Of a DNA stretch of 64,000 nt, positions 8,858 to 16,773 are shown piece by piece. The stretch is from an uncultured Spartobacteria bacterium (GTDB lineage Bacteria; Verrucomicrobiota; Verrucomicrobiia; Chthoniobacterales; Chthoniobacteraceae). Both the position numbers and the translations under genes were made by a program. How positions within the stretch are numbered: position 1 is the first letter of the stretch; every line of letters starts with the position of its first letter. A model generated the notes under the pieces. That model made no database searches, had not been told where the DNA came from, and saw only the letters and a program-made list of their open reading frames with translations. The DNA is taken from positions 1 to 64,000 of the forward strand of contig CAIRYQ010000111.1 of assembly GCA_903882875.1 (NCBI GenBank). Direction: 5' to 3'.

Positions 8858-9814
8858 GTGTCTGAAATCGCCGTTCGCATCACAAACCTGTCCAAGAAAT
8901 TCAGCCGGACCGTCGCGTTGGATAATGTGAGCCTGAACATCCCGGCCCGCACCCTCTATGGAATGCTCGGCCCGAATGGAGCCGGGAAAACAACGCTATT
9001 CGGAGTGGCGGCAGGATTCCTCAAGGCCACCGCGGGGGAAATCGAAGTTCAGGGCATCAACGTGAAAAACATCAGCGCGCTGCGGGGCCGCATGTCCATG
9101 CTGCCGCAGGACGCCTCGTTCCAGAGCGGGATTCCCGTCATTGACCAGCTCACGCTGTTCGCCCGGCTCAATGGCTTCGATGCACCTGCCGCCGCCAAGG
9201 CCGCGGCAGACGCCTTGGAACTTGTCGGGCTCCCGGATGTCGCAAAAAAGAACGCCCGCGCCCTGAGCCACGGAATGCTGAAGCGCGTCGCGCTCTGCCA
9301 GGCATTCATCGGTCACGCCGAAGTGATCTTTCTCGATGAGCCGACCGCCGGATTGGATCCCGACAACGCACGCCGCATCCGTGAACTGGTCAAAGCATAT
9401 AAAAAGGATCGCACCATCATTTTCTCCAGCCACAACCTCCAGGAAGTGCAGCAGATTTGCGACCATGTCTGCATCCTGCACAAGGGCCGCGTGATGGAAT
9501 GCGGCACGATGGATCATCTCACCAGTTCGTCCTTTCTCCTGCGTGTGACGCTCGACCGCCCTCTCGCATCGGCCGCGGAAGGTGAACTCAGCGCCCATCC
9601 GCTTGTGGCGGGCATCGTCCGAGAAGATGACCTTTCCTTCCAGTTGAAACTGAACTTGGAGAATCCCGGCCAAAAGACCGACGCCATGAAAATGCTCTAC
9701 GAGGTGCTGGGACGCCACGGGCTTTTTCCACGCAGCGTGAACGAAGGCGCCAGCTTGGAAGCCCGCTTCCTAGAAATCACCGGCGGCAAATTCGACGGTG
9801 GCTCTTCATCGTAA
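8858..9814 (+). CDS. ABC transporter ATP-binding protein
   Basis: 318 residues from GTG 8858. It has the full nucleotide-binding signature: Walker A GPNGAGKTT at about 38-46, Q-loop MLPQDAS, signature LSHGMLKR near 136, Walker B VIFLDEPTAGLD near 157 and the switch histidine in IIFSSHNLQEV. The C-terminal ~90 residues are an accessory domain common in ATPases that partner ABC-2 permeases. It follows the permease by 19 nt and should power that exporter. The family energises export of lipids, polysaccharides, drugs or heme-like molecules; nothing here selects among these. Confidence 0.92.
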   Translation: MSEIAVRITNLSKKFSRTVALDNVSLNIPARTLYGMLGPNGAGKTTLFGVAAGFLKATAGEIEVQGINVKNISALRGRMSMLPQDASFQSGIPVIDQLTLFARLNGFDAPAAAKAAADALELVGLPDVAKKNARALSHGMLKRVALCQAFIGHAEVIFLDEPTAGLDPDNARRIRELVKAYKKDRTIIFSSHNLQEVQQICDHVCILHKGRVMECGTMDHLTSSSFLLRVTLDRPLASAAEGELSAHPLVAGIVREDDLSFQLKLNLENPGQKTDAMKMLYEVLGRHGLFPRSVNEGASLEARFLEITGGKFDGGSSS

Positions 9815-9894
9815 GGCGTTCTTCGAGGATAAGAAATTTTTAGTTTCGGGTTCGTATTGTGGAACGACTCCCCCTGCTTCCGCCCGCTCTGTCC

Positions 9895-11298
9895 ATGCCC
9901 CGCCCTCATTCTTCGCCTGCACAATGTTCCGGCCCGTTGTCGAGGCGCGGCTTTCTCGAAGTCGGCGGGATGAGCCTGCTGGGGCTCGGGCTGGGCGGGT
10001 TGCTGGAGGCGCGTGGCGCGACGCTCGCGAAGGGCGGTGGCACATTTGGCAGGGCAAAATCTTGCATCATTCTTTTCCTCGGCGGCGGGCCTCCGCAGCA
10101 CGATACGTTCGACCCAAAGCCGGATGCACCCCTCGAAGTGCGGGGTACTTTTCGCCCGATCGCGACGAAGGTGCCGGGCATCCATCTTTGCGAGACGTTA
10201 CCGCACACGGCGCGCGTGACGGACAAACTCGCGATCATCCGTTCGATGACGACGGACATCAACGCGCACTCGACGAGCGGTGCGTTCATGCTCACGGGCT
10301 ACGAGCCGTCGAGCAAGGTGGAGAATGTGCCTGCGGGGCCGCAGGACTGGCCGAGCATCGCTTCGGTCGTCGGCGCGCTGAAGCCGAGCGAGCGTTCGCC
10401 GCTGTCATCGGTCGTGCTGCCGGAGAGCATTCACAATGACGGGAACATCGTGTGGCCGGGGCAGAACGGGGGATTCATGGGAGCGCCGTGGCACCCGATG
10501 GTGATGAACTGCGATCCGACGAAGGTGCCGATCCGCATCGAGGGCATGAGCATGGAGGAGGGGATGACGCACGCGCGGCTTTCGGAGCGGTTTGATTTGC
10601 TCACGCAAATGGAGGCGCAATTCCAGGCCGCCGTGCGCAGCGGTGCGGCTGCGGAACTCGGCCACATGCGGCAGAAGGCATTTGATCTTCTGCATTCGGA
10701 TGCGAGCCGTGCGGCGTTCGCGATCGAGCGGGAGACGCCCGCGCTGCGTGCGGCGTACGGCGATCATAAATTCGGCCAGAGCGTGCTGCTCGCGCGAAGG
10801 CTTGTGGAGGCGGGCACGCGGCTCGTGCAGGTGAACTGGCCGCGCGAGGGCACGAAGGAAGTCGGCGGCAGCCCGCTGTGGGACACGCACCGGAACAACG
10901 CGGCCCGCGTGCGCGACGTGCTGTGCCCTCAATTCGATCTCACTTTCTCCACGCTCATCGCCGATCTCGCCGCGCGCGGGCTGCTCGATGAGACGCTCGT
11001 GGTGGTGATGGGCGAGTTCGGACGTTCGCCAAAAATCAACGCCGGGGGCGGACGCGATCACTGGGGTTCGGTCTTCTCGGTCGTGCTCGCGGGCGCAGGC
11101 ATCGGCGGCGGGCAGATCATCGGTGAGAGCGATCGCATCGGCGCATATCCGAAGTCGCGTCCCGTGCGCCCGCCGGATCTCGCGGCGACGATTTTCCATC
11201 TGCTCGGGCTGAATCCCGCGCATGAGTTCCTCGATCCCGCCGGACGTCCGCGCCGGATCACGGACAAGGGCACGGCGCTGCGCGAACTGATCGGCTGA
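9895..11298 (+). CDS. DUF1501 domain-containing secreted protein
   Basis: 467 residues from ATG 9895; GTG 9859 would add 12 residues. A twin-arginine-type signal is visible (SRRGFLEVGGMSLLGLGLGGLL). The body matches DUF1501, an alkaline-phosphatase/sulfatase-superfamily relative abundant in Planctomycetes and Verrucomicrobia: CIILFLGGGPPQHDTFDPKP near the start, the MTTDINAHSTSGAFMLTG segment, WDTHRNN, VVVMGEFGRSP and GGGRDHWG near the end. The conserved Asp/His residues are consistent with metal binding. In these phyla DUF1501 genes often accompany DUF1553/PSCyt1 genes, but here the neighbour is an ABC exporter. The biochemical role of the family is not established. Confidence 0.88.
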   Translation: MPRPHSSPAQCSGPLSRRGFLEVGGMSLLGLGLGGLLEARGATLAKGGGTFGRAKSCIILFLGGGPPQHDTFDPKPDAPLEVRGTFRPIATKVPGIHLCETLPHTARVTDKLAIIRSMTTDINAHSTSGAFMLTGYEPSSKVENVPAGPQDWPSIASVVGALKPSERSPLSSVVLPESIHNDGNIVWPGQNGGFMGAPWHPMVMNCDPTKVPIRIEGMSMEEGMTHARLSERFDLLTQMEAQFQAAVRSGAAAELGHMRQKAFDLLHSDASRAAFAIERETPALRAAYGDHKFGQSVLLARRLVEAGTRLVQVNWPREGTKEVGGSPLWDTHRNNAARVRDVLCPQFDLTFSTLIADLAARGLLDETLVVVMGEFGRSPKINAGGGRDHWGSVFSVVLAGAGIGGGQIIGESDRIGAYPKSRPVRPPDLAATIFHLLGLNPAHEFLDPAGRPRRITDKGTALRELIG

Positions 11299-11418
11299 AC
11301 GGGCACGATTGATAATGCCGCCAGCAGGCGGTGATGCTTGGACAAGGCCGGGTTTCCAGTCTTGACGTTCGCGTGGCGTCCCGGCTACGACCCGGAAACC
11401 CCAACGCATCAGGAAATC

Positions 11419-11889
11419 ATGGCTGACAATCCTTACGAGGCACCATCCGCGAACCTCAGCGGAAACGAGACATTCGCCGCGCACACCGGAGGCGTCACGC
11501 AGGGCGTCGTCGAGCAACTGCGCCGGACGAAAGGCTGGACGCGGTTCATCAGCGTGCTGTGTTTCATCTTTGGCGGCCTGCTGCTGGTTGTGGCGATTTT
11601 TGGCGGCAGCCAGCTTTCCACGATGAGCCGTTCCGTGCGCGGGATGGGAGGAATCCTCGGGCTTTTGATGCTGATCTACGGTGTCATTGGAGTGCTGCAG
11701 CTCGTTTTCGGTGTGAAGCTCGGCGGCTTTTCTTCCGCCGTGCAGCGCCTGATGTATTCCGCGCAGGAGCGCGACCTCGAGGATGCGCTGGACCGGCAGC
11801 GGAGCTTCTGGGTGTTCGCCGGTGTGACCATGCTCATCTTTCTGATTCTTGGCATCGTCGGCATGGTCGCCGCGTTTTCATTACGCTAA
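11419..11889 (+). CDS. Small integral membrane protein, tandem paralogue 1
   Basis: 156 residues from ATG 11419, with GGA six nt before it; the ORF is open to 11338 but that extension looks non-coding. A polar N-terminus (MADNPYEAPSANLSG) is followed by RRTKGWTRFISVL and three membrane helices (FIFGGLLLVVAIFGG, ILGLLMLIYGVIGVLQLVF, FWVFAGVTMLIFLILGIVGMVAAF). An amphipathic segment (RDLEDALDRQRSFW) precedes the last helix. It shares this plan with the next gene, only 3 nt downstream, so the pair is a tandem duplication in one transcript. The NPYEAP start resembles DUF-type membrane proteins of PVC bacteria. Function unknown. Confidence 0.75.
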   Translation: MADNPYEAPSANLSGNETFAAHTGGVTQGVVEQLRRTKGWTRFISVLCFIFGGLLLVVAIFGGSQLSTMSRSVRGMGGILGLLMLIYGVIGVLQLVFGVKLGGFSSAVQRLMYSAQERDLEDALDRQRSFWVFAGVTMLIFLILGIVGMVAAFSLR

Positions 11890-11892
11890 AAA

Positions 11893-12351
11893 ATGGACGG
11901 CCCTTACAGACCTCCGACATCGGGTTACGGATCCGAAGGCATGTCCGGTAGGGTATCGCCGCGCGTTCTGGACATCATGTCGCGCACGAAAGGCTGGGTG
12001 CGCTTCATCGCAGTGCTGATGTTCGTCAATTTCGGCCTTACCGTCATCAACAACATCGTCATCCTGAATTCGTCGAGCCGGTCTTTCGGCGACTCCGATC
12101 GCGTCGGACAGTTCATCGGCCTTGCGGTAATGCTCCTGCTCTACCTTTACCCGGCGGTAAAGCTGAACAGCTACGCAAGCCGCATCGGTGCGCTGCTCCA
12201 GAGCGGCCGCGCAGCGGATCTCGATGCTGCATTAAATGAACACCGCGCCTTCTGGCGCTACGTGGGCATCGTCGTGATCGTCCTGATCAGTATTTTCATC
12301 GTCTTCATCTTTTTCACCATCGCAGTCACCGCATCGCGAGCACGCTTTTGA
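11893..12351 (+). CDS. Small integral membrane protein, tandem paralogue 2
   Basis: 152 residues, ATG 3 nt after the preceding stop. It repeats the plan of its neighbour: polar N-terminus (MDGPYRPPTSGYG), the shared motif RTKGWVRFIAVL, helices at about 40-58, 80-96 and 125-147, and an amphipathic ADLDAALNEHRAFWRYVGI segment matching the neighbour's DLEDALDRQRSFW. No enzymatic motif is visible. Confidence 0.75.
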   Translation: MDGPYRPPTSGYGSEGMSGRVSPRVLDIMSRTKGWVRFIAVLMFVNFGLTVINNIVILNSSSRSFGDSDRVGQFIGLAVMLLLYLYPAVKLNSYASRIGALLQSGRAADLDAALNEHRAFWRYVGIVVIVLISIFIVFIFFTIAVTASRARF

Positions 12352-12378
12352 GTGTGGAAGGCGGAGGCTATCCCAATC

Positions 12379-12876
12379 ATGAGCGATGAGTTGAGCGAGC
12401 GTTACGCGCGAGTCTCCGGCGCGCTTGAACGCGCGATTTTTCCGGAGACGGATTTTTCAAAGAGCATGCAGATCATCGTGGATGCGATCTGGGATGAATT
12501 CGGCCCGCACCGTCCGGTGTCGTGGGTGGGGTTTTACCTGCTGCGCCAGACTGAGATGATCCTCGGCCCGCACCGCGACAAACCCGCGTGTTCGCCGATC
12601 GGGCTTCACGGGGCGTGCGGCACTGCGGCGCTTTCGGGGACGACGCTCGTGGTGCGCGACGTGCGCGAACTCGGCGCAGCGTACATCGCGTGCGACCCGC
12701 GCGACCTTTCTGAAATCGTCGTGCCGGTGCGTGCGCGCGGCGGGCGCGTGGTCGGCGTGCTCGATGTGGACAGCTTCGACGCGGGAGCATTTGGCGAAGC
12801 GGATCGCATCGCGCTTGAAGGAATTGTTGGCGAGCATCTCGCCGGGGGTGACTTTTTTGAAAATCCGCAGGCGTGA
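12379..12876 (+). CDS. GAF-domain protein, probable free methionine-(R)-sulfoxide reductase
   Basis: 165 residues from ATG 12379 (an in-frame GTG at 12352 is less likely). It is a single GAF domain matching the fRMsr (YebR/MsrC) family: VSWVGFYLL near the start, GPHRDKPAC, GLHGACGTAAL, AYIACDPRDLSEIVVPV and VVGVLDVDSF. Three cysteines sit where fRMsr enzymes carry theirs (KPAC, GACG, ACD), which supports catalysis rather than a plain ligand-binding GAF. The enzyme reduces free Met-R-sulfoxide with thioredoxin in the cytoplasm, an oxidative-stress function. Length agrees with the family (about 160). It lies 27 nt after the two membrane-protein genes, same strand. Confidence 0.8.
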   Translation: MSDELSERYARVSGALERAIFPETDFSKSMQIIVDAIWDEFGPHRPVSWVGFYLLRQTEMILGPHRDKPACSPIGLHGACGTAALSGTTLVVRDVRELGAAYIACDPRDLSEIVVPVRARGGRVVGVLDVDSFDAGAFGEADRIALEGIVGEHLAGGDFFENPQA

Positions 12877-12939
12877 TTTTTCCGGTCGCGGATCTCATTC
12901 TTATCCGAACGAACGAGCCGTGAACGAACCTCGAAAACC

Positions 12940-13542
12940 TCAGCCGCCGAGTTCCACGTTCCAATACGCGAAGTCCACGAAGTGCTTCCAACTGTCGTGG
13001 TGCTCCGCTCCAAATGTGAGGTGTGCGAAGGGCCGCCACTTGGGCCGCTCCGGCTTGCGGATGAGCTTCATGCGCGCCTGATCGGGAGTGCGGTTGCCCT
13101 TGCGCGTGTTGCACGGGATGCACGAGCAGACGATGTTTTCCCAAGTCATCTGGCCGCCGCGGTCGCGGGGGAAGACGTGATCGAGATTCAGGTCGCGCCG
13201 ATCCAGCGTCTTGCCGCAGTACTGGCAGGTGTTGCGGTCGCGCTCGAAGATGTTGTGGCGCGTGAATTTCACCTCCTTGCGCGGCATGCGGTCGAAGAGG
13301 TGGAGGACGATGACGGACGGCAGGCGGATTTTATACGCGACGGTCTGCACCATCTGCGCGCCGGGATCGCGCTGCGAAAGGCTGCGCCAACTGTCGAAGT
13401 CGTGCGTGGAAAAACTGCCGTCGTCGGTGTGGACGACCTGTGCGTGGCCCTGGCACAGGAGGGAGAAGGCGCGTCGCGCTGAGCAGACGTGAATCGCCTG
13501 CCAGAGCCTGTTCAAGACGAGAACTGGACGGTTGAGGAGCAT
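12940..13542 (-). CDS. HNH endonuclease
   Basis: 200 residues on the minus strand. An N-terminal region (LLNRPVLVLNRLWQAIHV) typical of a widely conserved bacterial HNH family is followed by the HNH core: RDRNTCQYCGK, LNLDHVFPRDRGG, then WENIVCSC, CNTRKGNRTP. The CxxC and CxxCN pairs are expected to bind a structural zinc, and the DH histidine is the probable general base. This family is usually a stand-alone housekeeping-context gene with no restriction partner, and no methyltransferase is nearby. It is convergent with the GAF gene and divergent from the isomerase gene. Confidence 0.87.
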   Translation of the reverse strand: MLLNRPVLVLNRLWQAIHVCSARRAFSLLCQGHAQVVHTDDGSFSTHDFDSWRSLSQRDPGAQMVQTVAYKIRLPSVIVLHLFDRMPRKEVKFTRHNIFERDRNTCQYCGKTLDRRDLNLDHVFPRDRGGQMTWENIVCSCIPCNTRKGNRTPDQARMKLIRKPERPKWRPFAHLTFGAEHHDSWKHFVDFAYWNVELGG

Positions 13543-13730
13543 GGCACCCCGGAGAGTGCGCGGAAGCTAGAGGGCGGTGCGGTTTGTGTCAACCGGCGCG
13601 GCGGAGTTATTCACATCAATTCACACCATTGTCCCAAAGCGGCGCGCGGCGAGGTTTCCGTTTGCAAAGAAACACCGGTCGCGATAATGCCGCGGCTCCC
13701 CGATTTTTCACATCCCCAACACTCCACACC

Positions 13731-14786
13731 ATGTCCCACAACGCATATCATCCATCCATCGAAGGCGCACAGCACGGCGCGAAATCGCTCGAAGCTTTCC
13801 TCGACTACGCAAAGACCGCGGGCGCGGAGGGCGCGCAGCCGAGCAACTACATGCTGCAAGGGCCGGATGGCGCGCTGCGCAAGGCGAAGGACATCGCGGG
13901 TGTATTCGAGTCGCGCGGGATGCGGCTCGACGGCATCAGTTCGCATTGCCCGTTCTGGGTCCACACTTCGATCTGGAGCGGGACGAAGAGCGGCAATGTC
14001 TTCATCCCCGCGGACGTGGTGAAGCTCTCGCCGGAGAAAATCGAAAAATGGCACGAGACGTATCTGCTCAAGCTCATGGATCTCGCCGCATCGCTCGGGG
14101 TGAAATCCCTGCCGATGTTCTGGGGCGTCGCATTCGGCTGGGAACTCGCGACGGGCTATCCGTGGGGATTCTGGGCCGGGCCCGATCCGACATCGAAAAA
14201 AGGATCGTTCGATCTGCTCGCCGAGGGCAAGGAGCGGTTCGTGAAAAAGACGCAGAAGCTCCGCGACCACGCGCGCAAGCTCGGCATTTACCTCTGCCAC
14301 GAAATCCATCCCGGCACGGGTGCGAGCACGGCGGATGATTTCAACCTGCTCGTGAACATCTGCGACGGCGACAAGGTGCTCGGCGTGAACGCCGACCCGT
14401 CGCACTGCTGGGAAGGCGAGGACTGGGAGACGCGTTTCCTGAAAGTCGGCCCGCGCATTTACGCTGCGCACATCAAGAATTTCGTCGTGCGCCGCGGGCT
14501 GCCGCTGCGCGCAATGGAGTGGACCTGGCCGAAGCGCGCGATGCAGTTCACCGACCTCGGCAGCGGCGAGATCAACATGCAGCGCTACGCGGAACTGCTC
14601 CTGCACGTCGGCTACCAGGATCGCTACTGCAAGCTGCACGGCACGAAGTCCGCGCCGCTCGTTGTCGAGGCCGAGAGCGCGCACAAGGATCTCGAATACT
14701 GCTCCGCGGACGGCATCCGCTACGTGAAGGAAAATCTCTGCTGGCCGCAGGCCGCGGGGAGTTTCGAGGCGGGGATGGGCGCGTAG
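13731..14786 (+). CDS. Sugar phosphate isomerase/epimerase-like TIM-barrel protein
   Basis: 351 residues from ATG 13731, the first ATG after a non-coding-looking leader. It belongs to the xylose-isomerase-like/AP-endonuclease-2 TIM-barrel group: SHCPFWVHTS, LPMFWGVAFG, IYLCHEIHPGTG, LGVNADPSHCWWEGED-like segment and YAAHIKNF carry the Glu/His/Asp residues that bind a divalent metal in this fold. Proteins of this kind isomerise sugars or sugar phosphates; in Verrucomicrobia and Planctomycetes they often sit with oxidoreductases for sugar catabolism, but none is adjacent here. Cytoplasmic, no signal peptide. Substrate unknown. Confidence 0.85.
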   Translation: MSHNAYHPSIEGAQHGAKSLEAFLDYAKTAGAEGAQPSNYMLQGPDGALRKAKDIAGVFESRGMRLDGISSHCPFWVHTSIWSGTKSGNVFIPADVVKLSPEKIEKWHETYLLKLMDLAASLGVKSLPMFWGVAFGWELATGYPWGFWAGPDPTSKKGSFDLLAEGKERFVKKTQKLRDHARKLGIYLCHEIHPGTGASTADDFNLLVNICDGDKVLGVNADPSHCWEGEDWETRFLKVGPRIYAAHIKNFVVRRGLPLRAMEWTWPKRAMQFTDLGSGEINMQRYAELLLHVGYQDRYCKLHGTKSAPLVVEAESAHKDLEYCSADGIRYVKENLCWPQAAGSFEAGMGA

Positions 14787-14798
14787 GCGCGGCGCTGA

Positions 14799-15086
14799 TC
14801 AGTTCGGCTGTTTCGCCGGCGCGCTTTTTGGCGGAGGCGTGGTGACCTTGTGCCACAGCTTCACGATGGACGGCCATGCGAACCAGATTGCACCGGCGAC
14901 GGCGGCGATGCCGATGAGATTTGCAATCTGGTAAAATGCGTCGCTGCGCGGGCGCGGCGCGGCGATGAGCGCGGTGCCGCACTCGGGGCACACGCGGGCC
15001 GCCTCGCCGGTGATCTCGATGTCGTCGCTGTGGTAGCCGAGCAGGCAGCCGGTGTGGTTGGGGCATTTGCAAATGACTGGGCGCAT
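14799..15086 (-). CDS. Small zinc-ribbon membrane protein
   Basis: 95 residues. The N-terminus has paired cysteines (CKCPNHTGC and CPECG), most likely one zinc ribbon, followed by one membrane helix (IANLIGIAAVAGAIWFAW) and a Pro/Lys-rich tail. It is convergent with the isomerase-like gene, 12 nt apart. Function unknown. Confidence 0.65.
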   Translation of the reverse strand: MRPVICKCPNHTGCLLGYHSDDIEITGEAARVCPECGTALIAAPRPRSDAFYQIANLIGIAAVAGAIWFAWPSIVKLWHKVTTPPPKSAPAKQPN

Positions 15087-15215
15087 CGGGCCGCGAATTA
15101 AGCGGGCGCTGCAAATTCGTGCAAGTGCGGGCGATGTCGGACCGTGTGGCGGTTTGAAATCTTCCCTCTGTGTCCTGATTCTGCCTTTGTTCTATCTGCC
15201 CGACCAAACTGAAAC

Positions 15216-16667
15216 ATGACCCCCGCCATGAGACTGATTCACATGATGAAGACCGGCTTGCTGTTGCTGTTGACTTCCCTGATTGCACTGACCGCGCTCA
15301 ATGCGGCGGACGCCGGAATCGCCAATCCTCCGACATCAGGCGACATCGAATCCGTCGAGCACGTCGGTCAGCTCGTCCGCGAATGCACGCTGCCCGGTCA
15401 CACGCGCGCCGATGACGTGGTGCCGCGTTCGGCGAACTGCATCCAGATCAGCGCCACGCGCTGGCTGATCGTCTATGCGACGCACGGCTATCGCGGCGTG
15501 GATGATGAGCGCAGCATCATTTACCAGGTGCGGAGCGATGCGCCGGATGGGTCGGTGCTGAAGGAGGGGTTCCTTGCGCGCAGCGAGATGGATTGGAAGG
15601 AGCAAGGCTTGCCGACTCCCGCGGAGGGGAGCGTCTATTACAAGCAGCTCGGGCACGGGGTTGTCTTCGGCGTGCCGAAGGGCGCGCTCATCGGCGGCAA
15701 GCCCGCGCCGCACGCGAATCTCTTCGTCGCGAAATGGCGCGTGTCCGGGCGGGCGATTGATGTGAAGACCGGCTTCATGCCGTTTGAGGGAGTGGATCGC
15801 AGCATCGGCCAGCGAGTCGAATGGATGCAGTTTCGCCTGAACGACCGTGAGGACGACATCGAGATCGTGCAGCCCGTCGCGCAACTGCGGCAGAAGGGTT
15901 TTGAAAAGGGCGAGGCTTTTTGCAGTGCGGATGTGAAGCGGATGAACCAGAGCTTCTGCCAGCCGGTTGTCGCGAACGATGACTTCACGGAATGGGCCGA
16001 TGCGAACGCCTTCAATGAAAGCCGGGTGGCTGCGCTCAGATACCGCTTTCATCCGGAAAGCCACCGCTACGAGTGGGTGGAGACCGGGCCGATGTTGGGC
16101 GGTGATCCGAAGCGCGGCTTTGGCGAACCGAGTCTCGTGTGTTTGGCGGACGGGTGGATCGCCGCCGGTCGTGGCGCCACCGAGATCGGCTGGGCGCGGG
16201 CGAAGGATCCGTTCACCGCGTGGTCGCCGCCGGAGTTCACGCAGGATCCGCCCGGACGTGTGCCGCTGACAGTCTATCGCTGTGCCGACGGCGTGACGCG
16301 GCTGTTTTGCAACGACATCCGGGTGAACTCCACGCGCCAAATCCGCAACCCGCTTTTTTGCTGGGACGTGGACGTGGAGCACGGCTTTGCGACATCGAAT
16401 CGGCGCGAGATTTTTTCGGTCGCGCGCGGCAATCTGCCCATCCGTCCCGAGTCCCATGCGAAGATTGATTTCCCGCATCTTTTCCCACTGCACGGGCGCA
16501 CGCAGCTCGTGGCGCATGGCGTGAGCATGAGGGCGATGAATTTCCCGACCGAGCGCAGTCCCGACATCCCGATCCAGAATGCCGCGGAAAAAGCCGCAGC
16601 GGGGCTCTATTACTCGCGCATCACTTATCGCAAAGCGCCGCCGCCCGTGTGGCAGTTTGCAAAGTAG
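15216..16667 (+). CDS. Secreted beta-propeller-like protein (sialidase-like)
   Basis: 483 residues from ATG 15216; ATGs at 15228, 15243 and 15246 are also possible. A hydrophobic signal (LLLLLTSLIALTALNAADA) indicates export. The body has repeated beta-strand patterns of a sialidase/glycosidase-type propeller: RSANCIQISATRWLIVYATHG, VVFGVPKG, a GFGEPSLVCLADGWIAAGRG segment and WARAKDPFTAWSPPEF. Asp-box motifs are not clear, so a catalytic sialidase role is not proven. It may be a carbohydrate-active or binding protein. Transcription appears independent of its neighbours. Confidence 0.6.
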   Translation: MTPAMRLIHMMKTGLLLLLTSLIALTALNAADAGIANPPTSGDIESVEHVGQLVRECTLPGHTRADDVVPRSANCIQISATRWLIVYATHGYRGVDDERSIIYQVRSDAPDGSVLKEGFLARSEMDWKEQGLPTPAEGSVYYKQLGHGVVFGVPKGALIGGKPAPHANLFVAKWRVSGRAIDVKTGFMPFEGVDRSIGQRVEWMQFRLNDREDDIEIVQPVAQLRQKGFEKGEAFCSADVKRMNQSFCQPVVANDDFTEWADANAFNESRVAALRYRFHPESHRYEWVETGPMLGGDPKRGFGEPSLVCLADGWIAAGRGATEIGWARAKDPFTAWSPPEFTQDPPGRVPLTVYRCADGVTRLFCNDIRVNSTRQIRNPLFCWDVDVEHGFATSNRREIFSVARGNLPIRPESHAKIDFPHLFPLHGRTQLVAHGVSMRAMNFPTERSPDIPIQNAAEKAAAGLYYSRITYRKAPPPVWQFAK

Positions 16668-16773
16668 CCCGCCGGGATTTTTGGCCGGGAAACAGACTCA
16701 GTTCTTCGCGCCGTATTGCGGCTTCCACGGCCACGCGAGGATGACCGCACACTTCCCCCGTCGCGTTTTGGAA

